Shown one piece after another: positions 26,259 through 37,382 of a stretch of DNA of 64,000 nt. The number at the start of each line of letters is the position of its first letter. Position 1 is the stretch's first letter. The DNA comes from Halovenus amylolytica. GTDB lineage: Archaea > Halobacteriota > Halobacteria > Halobacteriales > Haloarculaceae. Where the stretch lies: assembly GCA_004015825.1 (NCBI GenBank), contig SAYS01000019.1, positions 1 through 64,000 on the forward strand. The letters run 5' to 3'. Below the pieces are notes generated by a model. It searched no databases and had not been told where the DNA came from. It worked only from the letters and a program-made list of their open reading frames with translations. Both the position numbers and the translations under genes were made by a program.

Positions 26259-27317
26259 TTACGTGGACTCTTCGCCGATCCGCTCGAAGGTGAGCGTCAC
26301 GACGTTCCCGAGGTCATCCGTGCGGCGCTGAAAACACAGCGTGCCACCGACAGTTTCGACGGCCCACTTCACGATCCAGAGCCCGAGTCCGTCGTTGTGC
26401 TGGAGTGGCTCCTCGGAGCCGCGGTTGATCGTCCGCTGGATCTGGCTCGGAATCGGCTCACACTCGTCGATAATCCGTATGTCGACGTGCTGTTCGTCGC
26501 TCGTAATCTCGACAGTGACGGGGCCATCTCCGGAGGGGTGGTGGATGACGGCGTTTTCGAGCAGTTCCTGCAGTGCGACCTCGAAGGACGGCGGGGCCCG
26601 GGCGGAGACGTCCGCGGGCAGGTCGGTCTCGATCGTCGCGTCCGGATACTCGATCCCAAATTTCATGATGACGTGTTCGACCACCTCGACGAGTTCCAGC
26701 CGGCAGTCCTCGTCGGCCGGAATGCCGATATGCTCCTGTGCGAGTCGTGCCTTCTCGCTCAGATTGATGACGCGCCTGCCGACCTCCTCGATCTTCTCGG
26801 CTGCCGTCCGGTACCCCTCGTCGTCGACGGTCTTGAGTTGTGTTGCTTTCCCGACGACGACGTTCATCTCGTTGCGGATGTTGTGCCGGAGCGCCCGGTT
26901 GAGGACGTCGAGCTTTTTGTCCTGTTGTCGCTGTTCGCGGAGATCACGGACCCGACCGACGACCTTTCTCCCGTCTGTCGATTCGCTACCGAGCAGCGAC
27001 AGCCGACACTCGACGGGGATCTCCGACCCATTTTTCGAGATGATTCGGCCGACGAGTCGCTCCTCGTCTGTGGTGTCGCTTTCGACGAACAGCTCGAAGC
27101 GGTGGCCCCACTCGGCCAGATCGTCCTCGTGGACGAGCTCCTCGGCCGACATTCCGACCAGTTCGCACCGGTCGTACCCCGTCAGATCGACGAACGGGCC
27201 GTTGACTGTCTCGAGGACACCATCTGTCACGACGTACAGGGGATCGGTCGCCATCTCCAGCAGTGACTCGTGAACTGTCTCGCGTCTCTGTGCTGGTGGG
27301 GTACTATGGTCGGTCAT
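26259..27317 (-). CDS. PAS-domain sensor histidine kinase
   Basis: A 352-residue soluble kinase. One PAS domain (about 20-125; DPLYVVTDGVLETVNGPFVDLTGYDRCELVG, read in two parts) precedes the dimerisation helix with phospho-acceptor H145 in ALRHNIRNEM. The ATPase domain follows, with N-box ELLENAVIHH and G-box NDGLGLWIVKWAVE. There are no membrane spans, so it senses an intracellular signal. No response regulator is adjacent, which is common for haloarchaeal kinases. It is one of the genes lying between nusA and rps12. Confidence 0.92.
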   Translation of the reverse strand: MTDHSTPPAQRRETVHESLLEMATDPLYVVTDGVLETVNGPFVDLTGYDRCELVGMSAEELVHEDDLAEWGHRFELFVESDTTDEERLVGRIISKNGSEIPVECRLSLLGSESTDGRKVVGRVRDLREQRQQDKKLDVLNRALRHNIRNEMNVVVGKATQLKTVDDEGYRTAAEKIEEVGRRVINLSEKARLAQEHIGIPADEDCRLELVEVVEHVIMKFGIEYPDATIETDLPADVSARAPPSFEVALQELLENAVIHHPSGDGPVTVEITSDEQHVDIRIIDECEPIPSQIQRTINRGSEEPLQHNDGLGLWIVKWAVETVGGTLCFQRRTDDLGNVVTLTFERIGEEST

Positions 27318-27355
27318 CGGGGCTTGGGGACTCGGTCGATGTGTGGGCGCTGTCG

Positions 27356-27376
27356 GCAGACGGCTGATCCGTCTGC
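27356..27376 (-). promoter_or_regulatory. 8-bp hairpin and promoter upstream of the histidine kinase
   Basis: Arms gcagacgg (27356-27363) and ccgtctgc (27369-27376) with loop ctgat. A TATA-like acttaaat at 27395-27402 would place the transcript start close to the hairpin, about 40-60 bases before the kinase ATG at 27317. The rest of the 230-base gap (27318-27547) shows no gene. Confidence 0.4.
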
Positions 27377-27547
27377 GATTGACGATAGCTGGATACTTAA
27401 ATGTCGGTATCGCTGCTACGTTTTGACTATTCCCTCACTTGTTTACTTATTAATGTTACTTTTGTTCGTATTCGATGAGTGACCAATCGCCGACGAGAAG
27501 CAGTGGTCGAAGAGATGTCACAGCTGCTGGGCCGGCGCGTGGGAGAA

Positions 27548-28891
27548 TCACTCTGTCTCGATGGCGCCGTCCGGTAGATCTCCGCCCGGAAGTTCGACCC
27601 GGACTTCGAGAATCCGGTTGCTACCGACTGTTTCGACAGTGAACGTCGCTCCGTCGTAGCTGACCGTCTCACCCTCGCTGGCGAGGCGACCGGTTCGGCT
27701 GATGAGAAATCCGGCGAGGGATTCGTACTCGCCAGTTTCCGGGAGGTCCGTCTCCAGCGCTTCGTTGACCTCGTGGATGTTACGCTCCCCCTGGACGAGT
27801 GCCGTGTTCTCGTCGAGCCAGCGGACCGGGGGTGACTCCGCCTCGGCGAGTATTTCGCCGATGATCTCTTCGACAATGTCCTCGATGGTGACGATCCCGG
27901 CCGTCGTCCCGAACTCGTCGATGACGATCGCCATCCGGTGTCGCTCCGCACGGAGTTCGGTCAGCAGATCGTCGACTTCCTTGGTTTCGGGGACGACGAG
28001 GGGCTCTCCAGCGAGATCGCCGACCGACTGCCCGTCCCCGCGGTACTGTGCCTCCAGCAGCTCCTGGATGTGGACGATCCCGACGACCGTATCCAGGACG
28101 CCATCGTACACCGGCAGCTGATTGTAGCCACTCTCCAGACAGGTGTCGATCGCCGTTTCGAGATCCTCGTCGGCCTCGACTGCGACGACATCGAGCCGTG
28201 GAACCATCGTCTCCTTGACGATCCGGTGGCGAAATCGCAGCAGTCGCTGGAGCATCTTGTGTTCCTCGTCGGTGAAAACGCCTGCGCGCTGGCCGGCCCG
28301 GATCACTTCCTGGATCTCCGCACGGGTGACGTAGGCGCTCTCGACGTTTCCTTCACTCCCCATGAGCTTGTTGACGCCGCGAGTGAGCGCGTCGAAAAAC
28401 GCCACGAGTGGGTACATGACCTTCTGTGTGAACCGGAGCGGTCGGGCGATCCGGAGCGCCCACGGCTCGCTGTTCTCGACGGCGTAGGATTTGGGTGCGC
28501 TCTCGCCGAACAGCAAGACGAGCGAGGTCACGCCGAAGGTCGCGACGAGGACGGCCTGGCCCGGATCGAGGTAGAAGCCGAGCAGCCCCGTTGCGATACT
28601 CGACATCCCGATATTGGCGATGTTGTTGCCGACGAGGATCGTCACGAGCAGGCGCCGCGGGTTGGATTTCAGTACGGAGAGTGTCTTCGCACCGGGTATG
28701 TTCTTGTCGACGAGCGAACTGATCCGATGATCGGCAAGCGAGAAGATGGCGATCTCCGACGAGGCAAAAAATGCAGAGAGGACGAGGAGGACCAGCACCG
28801 CGAGAATTCCCAGTCCCGTGATCACTCCTTGCGAGATTTCGGGAACCGAGATCTGTCCGATAGCTGTCGACAGCACTGCGAGTTCGTGCAT
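27548..28891 (-). CDS. CNNM/CorC-family membrane protein (DUF21-CBS pair-CorC)
   Basis: About 447 residues in the HlyC/CorC order. A DUF21 membrane domain with four spans (about 15-180; AFFASSEIAIFSLADHRISSLV) is followed by a CBS pair (about 200-330; ETMVPRLDVVAVEAD, DEFGTTAGIVTIEDIVEEIIGEI read in parts) and a C-terminal transporter-associated domain (about 345-430; YESLAGFLISRTGRLASEG). Relatives are linked to magnesium or sodium efflux and divalent-cation homeostasis. I prefer ATG 28891 (MHELAVL) over 28963. Divergent from the gene at 28981; inserted between nusA and the kinase. Confidence 0.92.
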   Translation of the reverse strand: MHELAVLSTAIGQISVPEISQGVITGLGILAVLVLLVLSAFFASSEIAIFSLADHRISSLVDKNIPGAKTLSVLKSNPRRLLVTILVGNNIANIGMSSIATGLLGFYLDPGQAVLVATFGVTSLVLLFGESAPKSYAVENSEPWALRIARPLRFTQKVMYPLVAFFDALTRGVNKLMGSEGNVESAYVTRAEIQEVIRAGQRAGVFTDEEHKMLQRLLRFRHRIVKETMVPRLDVVAVEADEDLETAIDTCLESGYNQLPVYDGVLDTVVGIVHIQELLEAQYRGDGQSVGDLAGEPLVVPETKEVDDLLTELRAERHRMAIVIDEFGTTAGIVTIEDIVEEIIGEILAEAESPPVRWLDENTALVQGERNIHEVNEALETDLPETGEYESLAGFLISRTGRLASEGETVSYDGATFTVETVGSNRILEVRVELPGGDLPDGAIETE

Positions 28892-28980
28892 GTTCCCCCA
28901 GTAGGGCAAACAGCCCGGTAAAGGGCCGGGTTCAGCGAACGACCCGAAAATGTATGCTGTCAACCGAACACTACCCAGGT

Positions 28981-29403
28981 ATGCGCGAACGCAAAAAGCA
29001 CGAACTCGCGGATACCGCCCAGCAGATCGTCGGCGGATTCCTGCTGGCTGGCCCCTTCGTCGTCACACAGGAGGTGTGGATGCTGGCACAGAATATGACC
29101 ATCTTTCACAGTCTCTTCCTCGTCGGCATCATCATGTCTATCGGATACGGTGGTCTCTACGGCGCCGACAACGACCGCGATCCCCGGACAGAGGCGGCCT
29201 TCTTCGGCATTCCGGTCCGGTTCGTCTCGGTCGTTCTCGTCGCCTTCGGCTCTGTCGCGATTCTCGCCTTCGCGGTTACTGCACCCAATCAGTTCCTCAG
29301 TGATCTCCCGCCGGCCGACCGGTTGGCAGTCACGTTCCGGGCGATCAGCGTCGGCTCGCTGTTCAGTATGGTCGGCGCAGTGACGACGGACAGTATCTTT
29401 TAA
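28981..29403 (+). CDS. DUF2391-like integral membrane protein
   Basis: A 140-residue membrane protein with four predicted spans. It begins with a charged stretch (MRERKKHELADTAQQIVGG) and has PFVVTQEVWMLAQNM and LFLVGIIMSIGYGGLYG. I recognise it as DUF2391-like, function unknown. Start at 28981; an in-frame ATG at 28954 would add nine residues. It is the only plus-strand gene in the 24.0-37.6 kb block and runs convergently into nusA, separating it from CNNM. Confidence 0.78.
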   Translation: MRERKKHELADTAQQIVGGFLLAGPFVVTQEVWMLAQNMTIFHSLFLVGIIMSIGYGGLYGADNDRDPRTEAAFFGIPVRFVSVVLVAFGSVAILAFAVTAPNQFLSDLPPADRLAVTFRAISVGSLFSMVGAVTTDSIF

Positions 29404-29442
29404 AGGGTTGCGTTCGAGTGAGTTCGCTACTTGCGAACCCGC

Positions 29443-29868
29443 TCAGGTGAGTTCGATATCGTCGATCCCGTAGTGGCGGTCCGCGAGTCGTCGGGCAGCG
29501 TCGATGTTCCGACCGTCGGAGCCGATCGCAGCACCGCGGTCTTCCTCTGCGACTTCGACGTACGCGAGCCGGTCGTCGTTTTCGCTGATCGTGACGTTGT
29601 ACACCGCGGCGGGTGCGAGCGCACTCGCGACGAAGCCCTCTGCGGTGGGGGCGTCCTCGACGAGTTTGATCGGTTTCCCGATCTGCTCTTCGACCTGGCG
29701 GACGTGTTCGCCACCCGATCCGATCGCTTTCCCCATCTCGCCGGTTTTGATCAGAACGATCACACGGTCGAACTCCTCGTCGACCAGACAGTCTTTGACC
29801 GTCGCCTCTGTCTCGGTCTCGAACAGCGCGGCGAGCTGGCGTGCCTCGTCGGAGAGTGTGATCGTCAT
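29443..29868 (-). CDS. nusA: NusA-like transcription factor
   Basis: The 141-residue archaeal NusA, consisting essentially of two KH-type RNA-binding domains (VIVLIKTGEMGKAIGSGGEHV and GAAIGSDGRNIDAARRLADRHY, each read in parts) without the S1 domain of bacterial NusA. It is expected to bind nascent RNA and affect elongation or termination. It directly follows rpoA2 with a 4-base gap, the conserved archaeal order. Confidence 0.95.
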   Translation of the reverse strand: MTITLSDEARQLAALFETETEATVKDCLVDEEFDRVIVLIKTGEMGKAIGSGGEHVRQVEEQIGKPIKLVEDAPTAEGFVASALAPAAVYNVTISENDDRLAYVEVAEEDRGAAIGSDGRNIDAARRLADRHYGIDDIELT

Positions 29869-29872
29869 GCGA

Positions 29873-31066
29873 TCAGTCTGCCTGCTTGCCGCTTGTCATC
29901 CGGAGGTTGACGTCGCCGGTGCCGAGTTTGATCGGCTTGCCGACGATCACGTTCTCGGTGACGCCGTCGAGTTCGTCCACCTCGCCGTGGATGGCGGCAT
30001 CCAGCAGGTGACTGACTGTCACCTCGAAGGCCGCACGCGCGAGCACGGAGTCTTTCGAACCGGAGATCCCGTGACGACCGATCGATTCGATCGTCCCCTC
30101 GTTGGTCATGATATCCGCGACCAACATCAGGTGCCGGATGTTCACGTCGTCCAGTCCCTGTTCTTCGAGCGTGTTCATCGTCTCGTTGATCAGCGACTCC
30201 CGGGCAGCCTCGACGCCGAGATTCCGGTAGATCTCGTGGATGTTGTTACAGGTCGTTCGCGAGGCGTCGACACCCTCGATGCCGAGCACCTTCCCGAAGT
30301 CAGAGCCCTCGGTGTAGAGGACGAACTCCTCGCCCTCGTCGAGTTCCTCTTTCCGGATCACGACGCGGCTGATATCCTCGATCCCCTTGAACACGATCTC
30401 ACGGAGCTCCTCGACGAGCTGGAGCAGCTGCCGGTAGGAGGGCTCCTCGGGACCGAACTCGATGACGAGTCCGCGCTGCTGGGTCTGGACGCCCAGGCTG
30501 GACTCGATCGTCTCGGCGATCTCTTCGGCGACCGCGACGGGATCGTCGACGGTCGGCCAGCGCTCGCGGAGCGTGTCCTCGTTGAGCGCGATCTGGACGA
30601 TCATGTCCGCGACGTTCGTCGAGACGTCGCCGAGCTGGAGGATCTTCGTCGCCTCGATCTTCCAGACGACCTCGTGGGCGCGTTCGCGGTCCTCGGCGAA
30701 CTCCTCGTCGAGGTAGACGGTCATCATCGGCGTGTCCGGCTCCTTCCGGGCGTCGACCAGTTCGATCAGCCGCGGCAGCCCCTGTGTCACGTCGATCTCC
30801 GCGACACCCGCGTAGTGGAAGGTGTTCATCGTCATCTGGGTTCCGGGTTCCCCGATCGACTGCGCCGAGACGGTGCCGACGGGATCGAGTGGGTCGACCC
30901 GCGAGCTGTAGTACTCCGCGACCGTCGCCTGGACGATCTCGTCTGCCTGTTCGGTCGTGACCTCGCGGTCTTCGAGGGTCCCGTAGACCTCGTTTTTCAG
31001 TCGTCGCGGGAGATCAGCGTCCTCGACGATCGCTTCGATGTCGTCAGTTACGTCGTAGTCTGTCAT
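29873..31066 (-). CDS. rpoA2: DNA-directed RNA polymerase subunit A''
   Basis: The 397-residue C-terminal part of the archaeal largest subunit, containing trigger-loop and jaw regions: [25 protein letters not shown] is the conserved trigger-loop segment, read in parts. It also shows [19 protein letters not shown]. Archaea split this subunit into A' and A''; both lie here in the usual order. No intein is seen. The gap to rpoA1 is 12 bases. Confidence 0.98.
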   Translation of the reverse strand: MTDYDVTDDIEAIVEDADLPRRLKNEVYGTLEDREVTTEQADEIVQATVAEYYSSRVDPLDPVGTVSAQSIGEPGTQMTMNTFHYAGVAEIDVTQGLPRLIELVDARKEPDTPMMTVYLDEEFAEDRERAHEVVWKIEATKILQLGDVSTNVADMIVQIALNEDTLRERWPTVDDPVAVAEEIAETIESSLGVQTQQRGLVIEFGPEEPSYRQLLQLVEELREIVFKGIEDISRVVIRKEELDEGEEFVLYTEGSDFGKVLGIEGVDASRTTCNNIHEIYRNLGVEAARESLINETMNTLEEQGLDDVNIRHLMLVADIMTNEGTIESIGRHGISGSKDSVLARAAFEVTVSHLLDAAIHGEVDELDGVTENVIVGKPIKLGTGDVNLRMTSGKQAD

Positions 31067-31078
31067 TGTATCACCTGA

Positions 31079-33988
31079 TCAGTCGTCACTCTGTGCCATC
31101 CACCAGTCGTCTGCGTGCTCGGAGAGGTTGGTCGGTGCCCGTTCCTCGCCGAGGAACTGTGCTTTCTCGCTTTCGCCTGCGAACTCGTTTTCCAGTACGC
31201 GGTCGGCGATGTTCTCGACATCCACTGCCGGTTCGGTCTCGTCGCTGGAGACCTCGACGGGCGAGGTGCCGTCCTCCCCGAACTCGAACTGGACGATCGT
31301 ATCCGAGGTGTCTCGGACCGTACCGTCGTACTGTGCTTCCAGCTCGGAGAGGGCGTTGATGAGTCGGCGCTGCAGATAGCCCGACTTCGAGGTTCGGACT
31401 GCCGTATCCACCAGCCCCTCGCGGCCACCCATCGCGTGGAAGAAGAACTCCTTGGGGTTGAGTCCCTCACGGTAGGAGTGTTCGACGAAGCCGTGTGCAT
31501 CTGCCGAGAGGTCGCCTTCCTCGAAGTGGGAAAGCGTCCGGTTCTCGTAGCCACGGTTGATCCGCTCGCCACGGACTGCCTGCTGGCCGACACAGCCGGC
31601 CATCTGGGTCAGGTTCAGCATCGAGCCACGCGCACCGGATTCGGCCATGATGACCGCCGGGTTCTCGTTGCCGAAGTGGTCCTCGGCGATGTCACCGGCG
31701 CTGTCACGTGCCTGGCCGAGCGTCTGCATGATCTTCATCTCCAGCGTCTCGTCGATGGTCCGGCCTGGGAGTGACTCCAGATCACCCTGCTCGTAGGCCT
31801 CGATGAGTTCCTCGACGCGTTCGTTTGCCTCCCTCATGGCCTCGTCGACCTGGGCCTGTGCTTCCGGCGGGATCGACTCGTCGTCGATACTGATCGAGAA
31901 CCCGAAGTGCATGATCGTCCGGATCGCGACCGACGAAACCTCGTTGATGAAGATCCGCGCTCGCGTGCGTGAGTACTGCTTCGTGATCGTGTCGACAATC
32001 TCGCCGCCGAAGGCACCGACTCCGTCCTCGTCGATGGTGCCATCGAGCATCTGGCCGTCCTCGATGATGACGGTGTCGCCAGCAGAGGACGTGAATTCGA
32101 GATCGAGGCTGTCCGGCAGCAGCTCCGAGAACAGCGTCCGGCCAGTCCAGAACGGTTTCCCGTTGTCCTCGCCATCCGGCTCTGGGAGTTCGTCGATCCG
32201 CGTCGTACGCAACAGATCGAGCGCCTGCGTCTCGTTGAACTCCGGATTCTGGTTCGTGAGCAGGTAGGTCGCGGTGATGTGATCCTGGATCGCACCGATG
32301 ATGTTCTCCCCGAACCGTGGACTCAACATCTGTTCCTGGACACGCATCAGCGTCCGGGCCTCGGCACGGGCCTCCTCGTTCTGGAGGGCGTGCATGTTCA
32401 TCTCGTCGCCGTCGAAGTCAGCGTTGTACGGCGGACAGACGACGGTGTTCAGCCTGAAGGTCTTGTACGGCATCACGACGACCTCGTGAGCCATAATCGA
32501 CATCCGGTGCAACGATGGCTGTCGGTTGAAGATGATGATGTCGCCGTCGATCAGGTGCCGGGAGACTTCCCAGCCTGGCTCGACCTTTTCGGCGAGTTCC
32601 TCGCAGTTCTTCTCGGTGACCTTCAGTCGGCGACCGTCGTCACGCCGGACGTAGTTCGCGCCGGGGTGTGCCTCGGGGCCGTTGCTGACGTAGCGGCGCG
32701 CCTCCTGCAGGTTGCGCTCGTTGACGTTCATCGTCTGGGTCATCTCCGTCGCGACGCGGTCGGGGACACCGACCTCGTTCAGACTAAGCGTCGGGTCCGG
32801 CGAGATGACCGTCCGAGCGGAGAAGTTGACACGTTTCCCCGAAAGCGAGCCACGGAATCGCCCCTCCTTGCCTTTCAGGCGCTGGGAGAGCGTCTTGAGT
32901 GGTCGCCCCGAGCGGTGTCGGGCCGGCGGCGTCCCGGAGATTTCGTTGTCCATGAACGTGGTGACGTGATACTGGAGCAGTTCCCAGAGGTCCTCGATGA
33001 TCAGCTGGGGGGCACCGGCCTCACGGTTCTCCATGAAGCGCTGGTTGATCCGGATGATGTCCACCAGCTTGTGGGTCAGGTCGTCCTCGGAACGCTGGCC
33101 GTTGTCGAGTGTGATCGATGGCCGTGCGGTCACCGGCGGGACCGGCAGCACGGTCAGGATCATCCACTCCGGCCGGGAGCGCTCGGAGTCGATGCCGAGC
33201 ACTTCGATGTCCTCGTCGGGAATCGTCTCGAACCAGTCCCGGATATCCGAGGGCATCAGCTTGTTCATGTCCTCCTCGGTCAGATCGACGTCGAGGGCAG
33301 ACTCGATAGCGCGGCGATCCTCTTTGCGCGGGCGGAAATCGCCCGAGAGGATCTCCTGGATCCGGCCCGGATCGATCCCGGTCTCCTCGGCCAGTTCGGT
33401 CGGGGAGACGCGCTCCGAATCCTCGCCGGGTTCCATCGCCTCTGCGATGCGGTCGGAGTACTCCGCGGCCAGCACCTGCTGGACCTCGTAGTAGGTCGTC
33501 GGTTTCTCGTGCTGGATATCGAACTGCTGTTCGCCACAGTGTGGACAGCGATCCTTCTTCCGGGCCTGGCGGATCGCGGCCTTCGTCACGTCGTTGAGAT
33601 CCTGCCCGAGTGCGCGTGTCCGGTCGAGTTGACTCCGGAACTCCTCTTTCTCGTCTTCGGTCAGGCAAAGTCGGGCACACTCCCGGCAGGTCCCGCGAAG
33701 GAGCCGCCGGATAAGCTTCGAGAAACCGACGTGGATGACTGGCGCGGCGAGTTCGATGTGGCCGAAGTGGCCGTTACACGAACCCGAGTGTTTGCCACAC
33801 GTTTTACACTCCAGCCCGGGGTCGATGACGCCCAGCCGTGGATCCATCAGCCCCATGTCGATGGGGAAGCCGTCGTCGTCGTAGGTGTCGGCCGTGATGA
33901 TCTTCGTGGCGCTCATTTCGCGGTACTCTTCGGGATCCATCAGCCCGAAATCGAGCCGTCCGATCGTCTGTGGTGCGTGTTGACTCAT
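31079..33988 (-). CDS. rpoA1: DNA-directed RNA polymerase subunit A'
   Basis: The 969-residue N-terminal part of the largest subunit. It carries the catalytic magnesium motif NADFDGD, N-terminal zinc-binding cysteines (CKTCGKHSGSCNGHFGH), a second zinc site (CPHCGEQQF) and the bridge/rudder regions. The start follows the rpoB1 stop directly. Length is normal for haloarchaea and no insertion is evident. Confidence 0.98.
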   Translation of the reverse strand: MSQHAPQTIGRLDFGLMDPEEYREMSATKIITADTYDDDGFPIDMGLMDPRLGVIDPGLECKTCGKHSGSCNGHFGHIELAAPVIHVGFSKLIRRLLRGTCRECARLCLTEDEKEEFRSQLDRTRALGQDLNDVTKAAIRQARKKDRCPHCGEQQFDIQHEKPTTYYEVQQVLAAEYSDRIAEAMEPGEDSERVSPTELAEETGIDPGRIQEILSGDFRPRKEDRRAIESALDVDLTEEDMNKLMPSDIRDWFETIPDEDIEVLGIDSERSRPEWMILTVLPVPPVTARPSITLDNGQRSEDDLTHKLVDIIRINQRFMENREAGAPQLIIEDLWELLQYHVTTFMDNEISGTPPARHRSGRPLKTLSQRLKGKEGRFRGSLSGKRVNFSARTVISPDPTLSLNEVGVPDRVATEMTQTMNVNERNLQEARRYVSNGPEAHPGANYVRRDDGRRLKVTEKNCEELAEKVEPGWEVSRHLIDGDIIIFNRQPSLHRMSIMAHEVVVMPYKTFRLNTVVCPPYNADFDGDEMNMHALQNEEARAEARTLMRVQEQMLSPRFGENIIGAIQDHITATYLLTNQNPEFNETQALDLLRTTRIDELPEPDGEDNGKPFWTGRTLFSELLPDSLDLEFTSSAGDTVIIEDGQMLDGTIDEDGVGAFGGEIVDTITKQYSRTRARIFINEVSSVAIRTIMHFGFSISIDDESIPPEAQAQVDEAMREANERVEELIEAYEQGDLESLPGRTIDETLEMKIMQTLGQARDSAGDIAEDHFGNENPAVIMAESGARGSMLNLTQMAGCVGQQAVRGERINRGYENRTLSHFEEGDLSADAHGFVEHSYREGLNPKEFFFHAMGGREGLVDTAVRTSKSGYLQRRLINALSELEAQYDGTVRDTSDTIVQFEFGEDGTSPVEVSSDETEPAVDVENIADRVLENEFAGESEKAQFLGEERAPTNLSEHADDWWMAQSDD

Positions 33989-35818
33989 TTATACAGCTTC
34001 CTCCAGTTCGATCCGCGGTGCGATTCCGAGTGCTTTCATCTCGTCGAGCAGGAGTTTGAACGCGTAGGACATCTCGACTTCGTGGACGTTTGTCTCCTCC
34101 TCGCAGTTCGGACAGTAGACACGGCGCTGTTCGACGTTCTCGACGGCGGACATCCCACACTCGCCACAGACGTTGATCCACTCGCGGTCTGACTCGTCGA
34201 GCAGTCGCTCCTTGAGTGTCATCGCTGCGCCGTGACCGATGAAGACGTCCCGTTCCATCTCTCCGATACGGAGACCACCCTCGCGGGCGCGACCCTCCGT
34301 CGGCTGGCGGGTCAGCACCTGGACGGGGCCACGCGAGCGGGCGTGGATCTTGTTCGACACCATGTGATACAGCTTCTGGTAGAAGATGGTGCCGACGAAA
34401 ATCTCGGCCTCGATTTTCTCGCCGGTGATCCCCGAGTACATGACCTCCTTGCCGCTGGATTTGAAGCCGTGGTCTTCCAGCGAGCCACGGAGTTGTTCTT
34501 CGTCCTCGCCGGTGAACGCGGTCCCGTCGACACGCCGGCCTTCGAGCGAACCGACCTTCCCGCCGATCATCTCCAGAATGTGACCGACGGTCATCCGCGA
34601 TGGGAGTGCGTGCGGGTTCAGGATCAGGTCGGGAACGACGCCCTGTTCGGTGAAGGGCATGTCCTCCTGCGGTGCGATGTGGCCGACGACCCCTTTCTGG
34701 CCGTGCCGTGACGCGAACTTGTCCCCGAGTTCGGGGATTCGCTCGTCACGGACGGAGACCTTGGAGAGTTTCGAGCCGTCCTCGCCTTCCATCAGCGTCA
34801 CCGTGTCGACGACGCCGGATTCGCCCGAGCGCATCGTCACGCTCGTCTCCCGGCGTTTCTGTGCGGAGAGTCCACCCATGTCGTCCGGCTCTTCGAGAAA
34901 GCGTGGCGGTGAGGTCTTGCCGAGCAACACGGCGTTTTCGTCGACGTGTGTCTCGGGGTTGACCAGCCCATCCTCGTCGAGGTGAGTGTAGGCGTCCTCG
35001 CCGCGTGCGCCGCGAACTTCCTCGTCGGGAATCTCGAAGCGGTCTTCCTGTCCACCGGGGTATCGGCGTTCCTCGCCCTCGTAGGTCCGGAAGAAATGCG
35101 AGCGGGCGAGTGCGCGCTCGACCGACCCCTTGTTCATGACCAGCGCGTCCTCGATGTTGAACCCCTCGTAGGACATCACCGCGACGACGAAGTTCTGTGC
35201 CGCCGGTCGGTCGTCGTAGCCGATCTGTTCGGTGGTCTGCGTTTTGACCATCGACAGCTGCGGGTAGTGCAGCAGGTGCTGGCGGGTGTCCGGTCGGATC
35301 CGGTAGTTCGCCGAGGGGAGACCGAGCGACTGTTTGATCATCCCCGATCCCATCGTAATCCGCGGGCTGGCGTTGTGCTCGGGGTAGGGGATCATCCCCG
35401 CACCGATCCCGAACATGAGCTGGGGATCGATCTCGAGGTGGGTGTGGTTCTCGGTGAGTTCCTCTTCCTCGACACCGACCAGAATGTCGCCTTCCTCTTC
35501 GGCGTCGATGAAGTCGACGTAGCCGCGGTCGACGAGATCCTGAAACTCGACGTCACCTTCTTTGAGTGCCTCGACCTCCTCGTCGGAGATCAGTGGCTCG
35601 CCGTCCTCGACGACCAGCAGTGGGCGTCGGGCACGGCCGGCGTCGGCGTTGACGATGACCTCGCCGGTGCGTTCGTTGACCGAGACGTTGACCATCTCGC
35701 TGATATCGCCGCGGCGCCGTGCCTGGCGAATCTGCTCTGCGAGCTGTTCCGGCTGGGGGTGTGTGCCAACCAGACTACCGTTGACGTATACTTTCGCTTC
35801 TCGTTGTTGTTGACTCAT
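33989..35818 (-). CDS. rpoB1: DNA-directed RNA polymerase subunit B'
   Basis: The 609-residue C-terminal half of the second-largest subunit, split in haloarchaea. Conserved blocks: [26 protein letters not shown] region, [14 protein letters not shown], the [16 protein letters not shown] clamp region and a zinc site [22 protein letters not shown], read in parts. One-base gap from rpoB2 and direct abutment with rpoA1 indicate translational coupling. Confidence 0.98.
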   Translation of the reverse strand: MSQQQREAKVYVNGSLVGTHPQPEQLAEQIRQARRRGDISEMVNVSVNERTGEVIVNADAGRARRPLLVVEDGEPLISDEEVEALKEGDVEFQDLVDRGYVDFIDAEEEGDILVGVEEEELTENHTHLEIDPQLMFGIGAGMIPYPEHNASPRITMGSGMIKQSLGLPSANYRIRPDTRQHLLHYPQLSMVKTQTTEQIGYDDRPAAQNFVVAVMSYEGFNIEDALVMNKGSVERALARSHFFRTYEGEERRYPGGQEDRFEIPDEEVRGARGEDAYTHLDEDGLVNPETHVDENAVLLGKTSPPRFLEEPDDMGGLSAQKRRETSVTMRSGESGVVDTVTLMEGEDGSKLSKVSVRDERIPELGDKFASRHGQKGVVGHIAPQEDMPFTEQGVVPDLILNPHALPSRMTVGHILEMIGGKVGSLEGRRVDGTAFTGEDEEQLRGSLEDHGFKSSGKEVMYSGITGEKIEAEIFVGTIFYQKLYHMVSNKIHARSRGPVQVLTRQPTEGRAREGGLRIGEMERDVFIGHGAAMTLKERLLDESDREWINVCGECGMSAVENVEQRRVYCPNCEEETNVHEVEMSYAFKLLLDEMKALGIAPRIELEEAV

Positions 35819-35819
35819 A

Positions 35820-37382
35820 TTAATCGTCTGCGGGCTGTTCGACGCTTTCGATGCCTGGGATACCCTGGACTCCCATCTGCGCGAGTTCCTGTTTCAGTTC
35901 CTGTTCGTCCTCGACGTTCTGTGAGAGCTCCATCGCCTGCGCGAAATTCTTCACGAGTCCACAGTTCGGTCCCTCGGGCGTCTCGGAGGGACAGATCCGA
36001 CCCCACTGGGTCGCGTGCAGGTCCCGTGCCTCGAAGTGTGGCTGTGAACGGCTAAGCGGCGAGCGGAGTCGCCGGAGGTGAGAGAGAACGCCCATGTAGT
36101 CCGTCCGGTCGACGAGCTGTGAGACACCGGAGCGACCGCCAACCCAGTTCCCCGTCGCGATCGGGTGTTCGAGCCGCTCGGTCAGCACGTCCGAACGAAC
36201 CACCGTCGAGACAGAGAGCTGTCGGTTTCGCATGTTGGCTCGTTCGAGCTGGTACTTGACATCGCGTGCCAGCTTGTTCAGCGCCGTCCGGAACAGATCC
36301 CGCATGAGATCGCCCGACACTTTCAGGCGTTTGTTGGCGTAGTGGTCCTTGTCGTCGGCTTCTCGACGGTCGAGGGCGAGTTCGAAACAGGCCTCGGCCA
36401 TCCGGCAGAGATAGTAGGCTTTGTTGATTCGGACGTCTTCCTCGTCGACGCCTTCCTCGTGGAGATGTGGCAGCAGATAGCGATCGATAACGTAGTTCGC
36501 GCGTTTGAGCTGGTAGTTTTTCCCCTGGCCCGAGGCGACGCGTTTGCCCAGTTCCTCGATGGCTTCCTCGGTGGACTGAACCTCGGCGGCCTCCAGGTTC
36601 TCCAGCATGAATTTCACAATTTCGGGGTCGTCCGAGACGCGGTGGACGATCTCCTCGTCGGATTCGAGCCCGAGCGCACGCACGAGCGTGACGAAGTTGA
36701 CACTGCCCGAGACGGACGGGAACGAGACTTCGAGCAGCCCGTCGCGGGTTCGCTCACAGAGCACGAGCGCGCGGTAGCCTCGACGCTGTGAGAACGTCTT
36801 TGCGACCTCGATCGTGTCGCCGTATTTCGTGTCGGTCTCTGCGAGGATCTTGTTCGGTGCGAGGTCCTCGCTCGTCATCAGCACGCGCTCGGAGCCGTTG
36901 ACGATGAAGTAGCCACCCGGGTCGGCCGGGTCCTCGCCGATGTCGATCAGCTCCTCGCGACTGAAGTCGGCGATGTTACACTTGTTCGAGCCGACCATGA
37001 TCGGCATCCGGCCGATCTTGGTTTCGGTCTGGTCGACGACGCGTTCCTCTTCCTCTTCGCCGCCCTTGATGACGGCCATCTCCATGAACACCGGGGCCGA
37101 GTAGGTGATGTTCCGGAGTCGTGCCTCCTGTGGGTACAGCAGTTCCTCACTGCCGTCGGCCTCCCGGACTCGTGGCGTGACGATCCGGACCTCCCCAAGT
37201 TCGACGTAGACGGGCTCTTCGCCCTCCTTGTCGCCGATGTCCGTATCGATCGTCGCTTTCTCGTCGACCACCTCCTGCATCCCTCGGTCGAGGAAGGCGT
37301 TGAACGATCTGAAGTGGTGTTCTGCGAGCCGTTCGCGTGAAAAGTACTCCCGTGAAATCTCTCGTTTGTCTTCGATATTCAT
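35820..37382 (-). CDS. rpoB2: DNA-directed RNA polymerase subunit B''
   Basis: The 520-residue N-terminal half of the second-largest subunit. It has the protrusion/lobe signature [21 protein letters not shown] and, near the C-terminus, the fork region [40 protein letters not shown], read in parts. Its ATG overlaps the rpoH stop by one base (37382). Confidence 0.98.
   Translation of the reverse strand: MNIEDKREISREYFSRERLAEHHFRSFNAFLDRGMQEVVDEKATIDTDIGDKEGEEPVYVELGEVRIVTPRVREADGSEELLYPQEARLRNITYSAPVFMEMAVIKGGEEEEERVVDQTETKIGRMPIMVGSNKCNIADFSREELIDIGEDPADPGGYFIVNGSERVLMTSEDLAPNKILAETDTKYGDTIEVAKTFSQRRGYRALVLCERTRDGLLEVSFPSVSGSVNFVTLVRALGLESDEEIVHRVSDDPEIVKFMLENLEAAEVQSTEEAIEELGKRVASGQGKNYQLKRANYVIDRYLLPHLHEEGVDEEDVRINKAYYLCRMAEACFELALDRREADDKDHYANKRLKVSGDLMRDLFRTALNKLARDVKYQLERANMRNRQLSVSTVVRSDVLTERLEHPIATGNWVGGRSGVSQLVDRTDYMGVLSHLRRLRSPLSRSQPHFEARDLHATQWGRICPSETPEGPNCGLVKNFAQAMELSQNVEDEQELKQELAQMGVQGIPGIESVEQPADD

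Noticed and set aside
32279..34192. 637-codon open frame on the plus strand opposite rpoA1, and similar long antisense frames (for example 4865-5980, 26220-27266, 29504-31078, 47755-49140)
   Set aside because: These are by-products of high-GC codon structure. They lie opposite unmistakable genes, and their translations lack acidic haloarchaeal composition or known domains.
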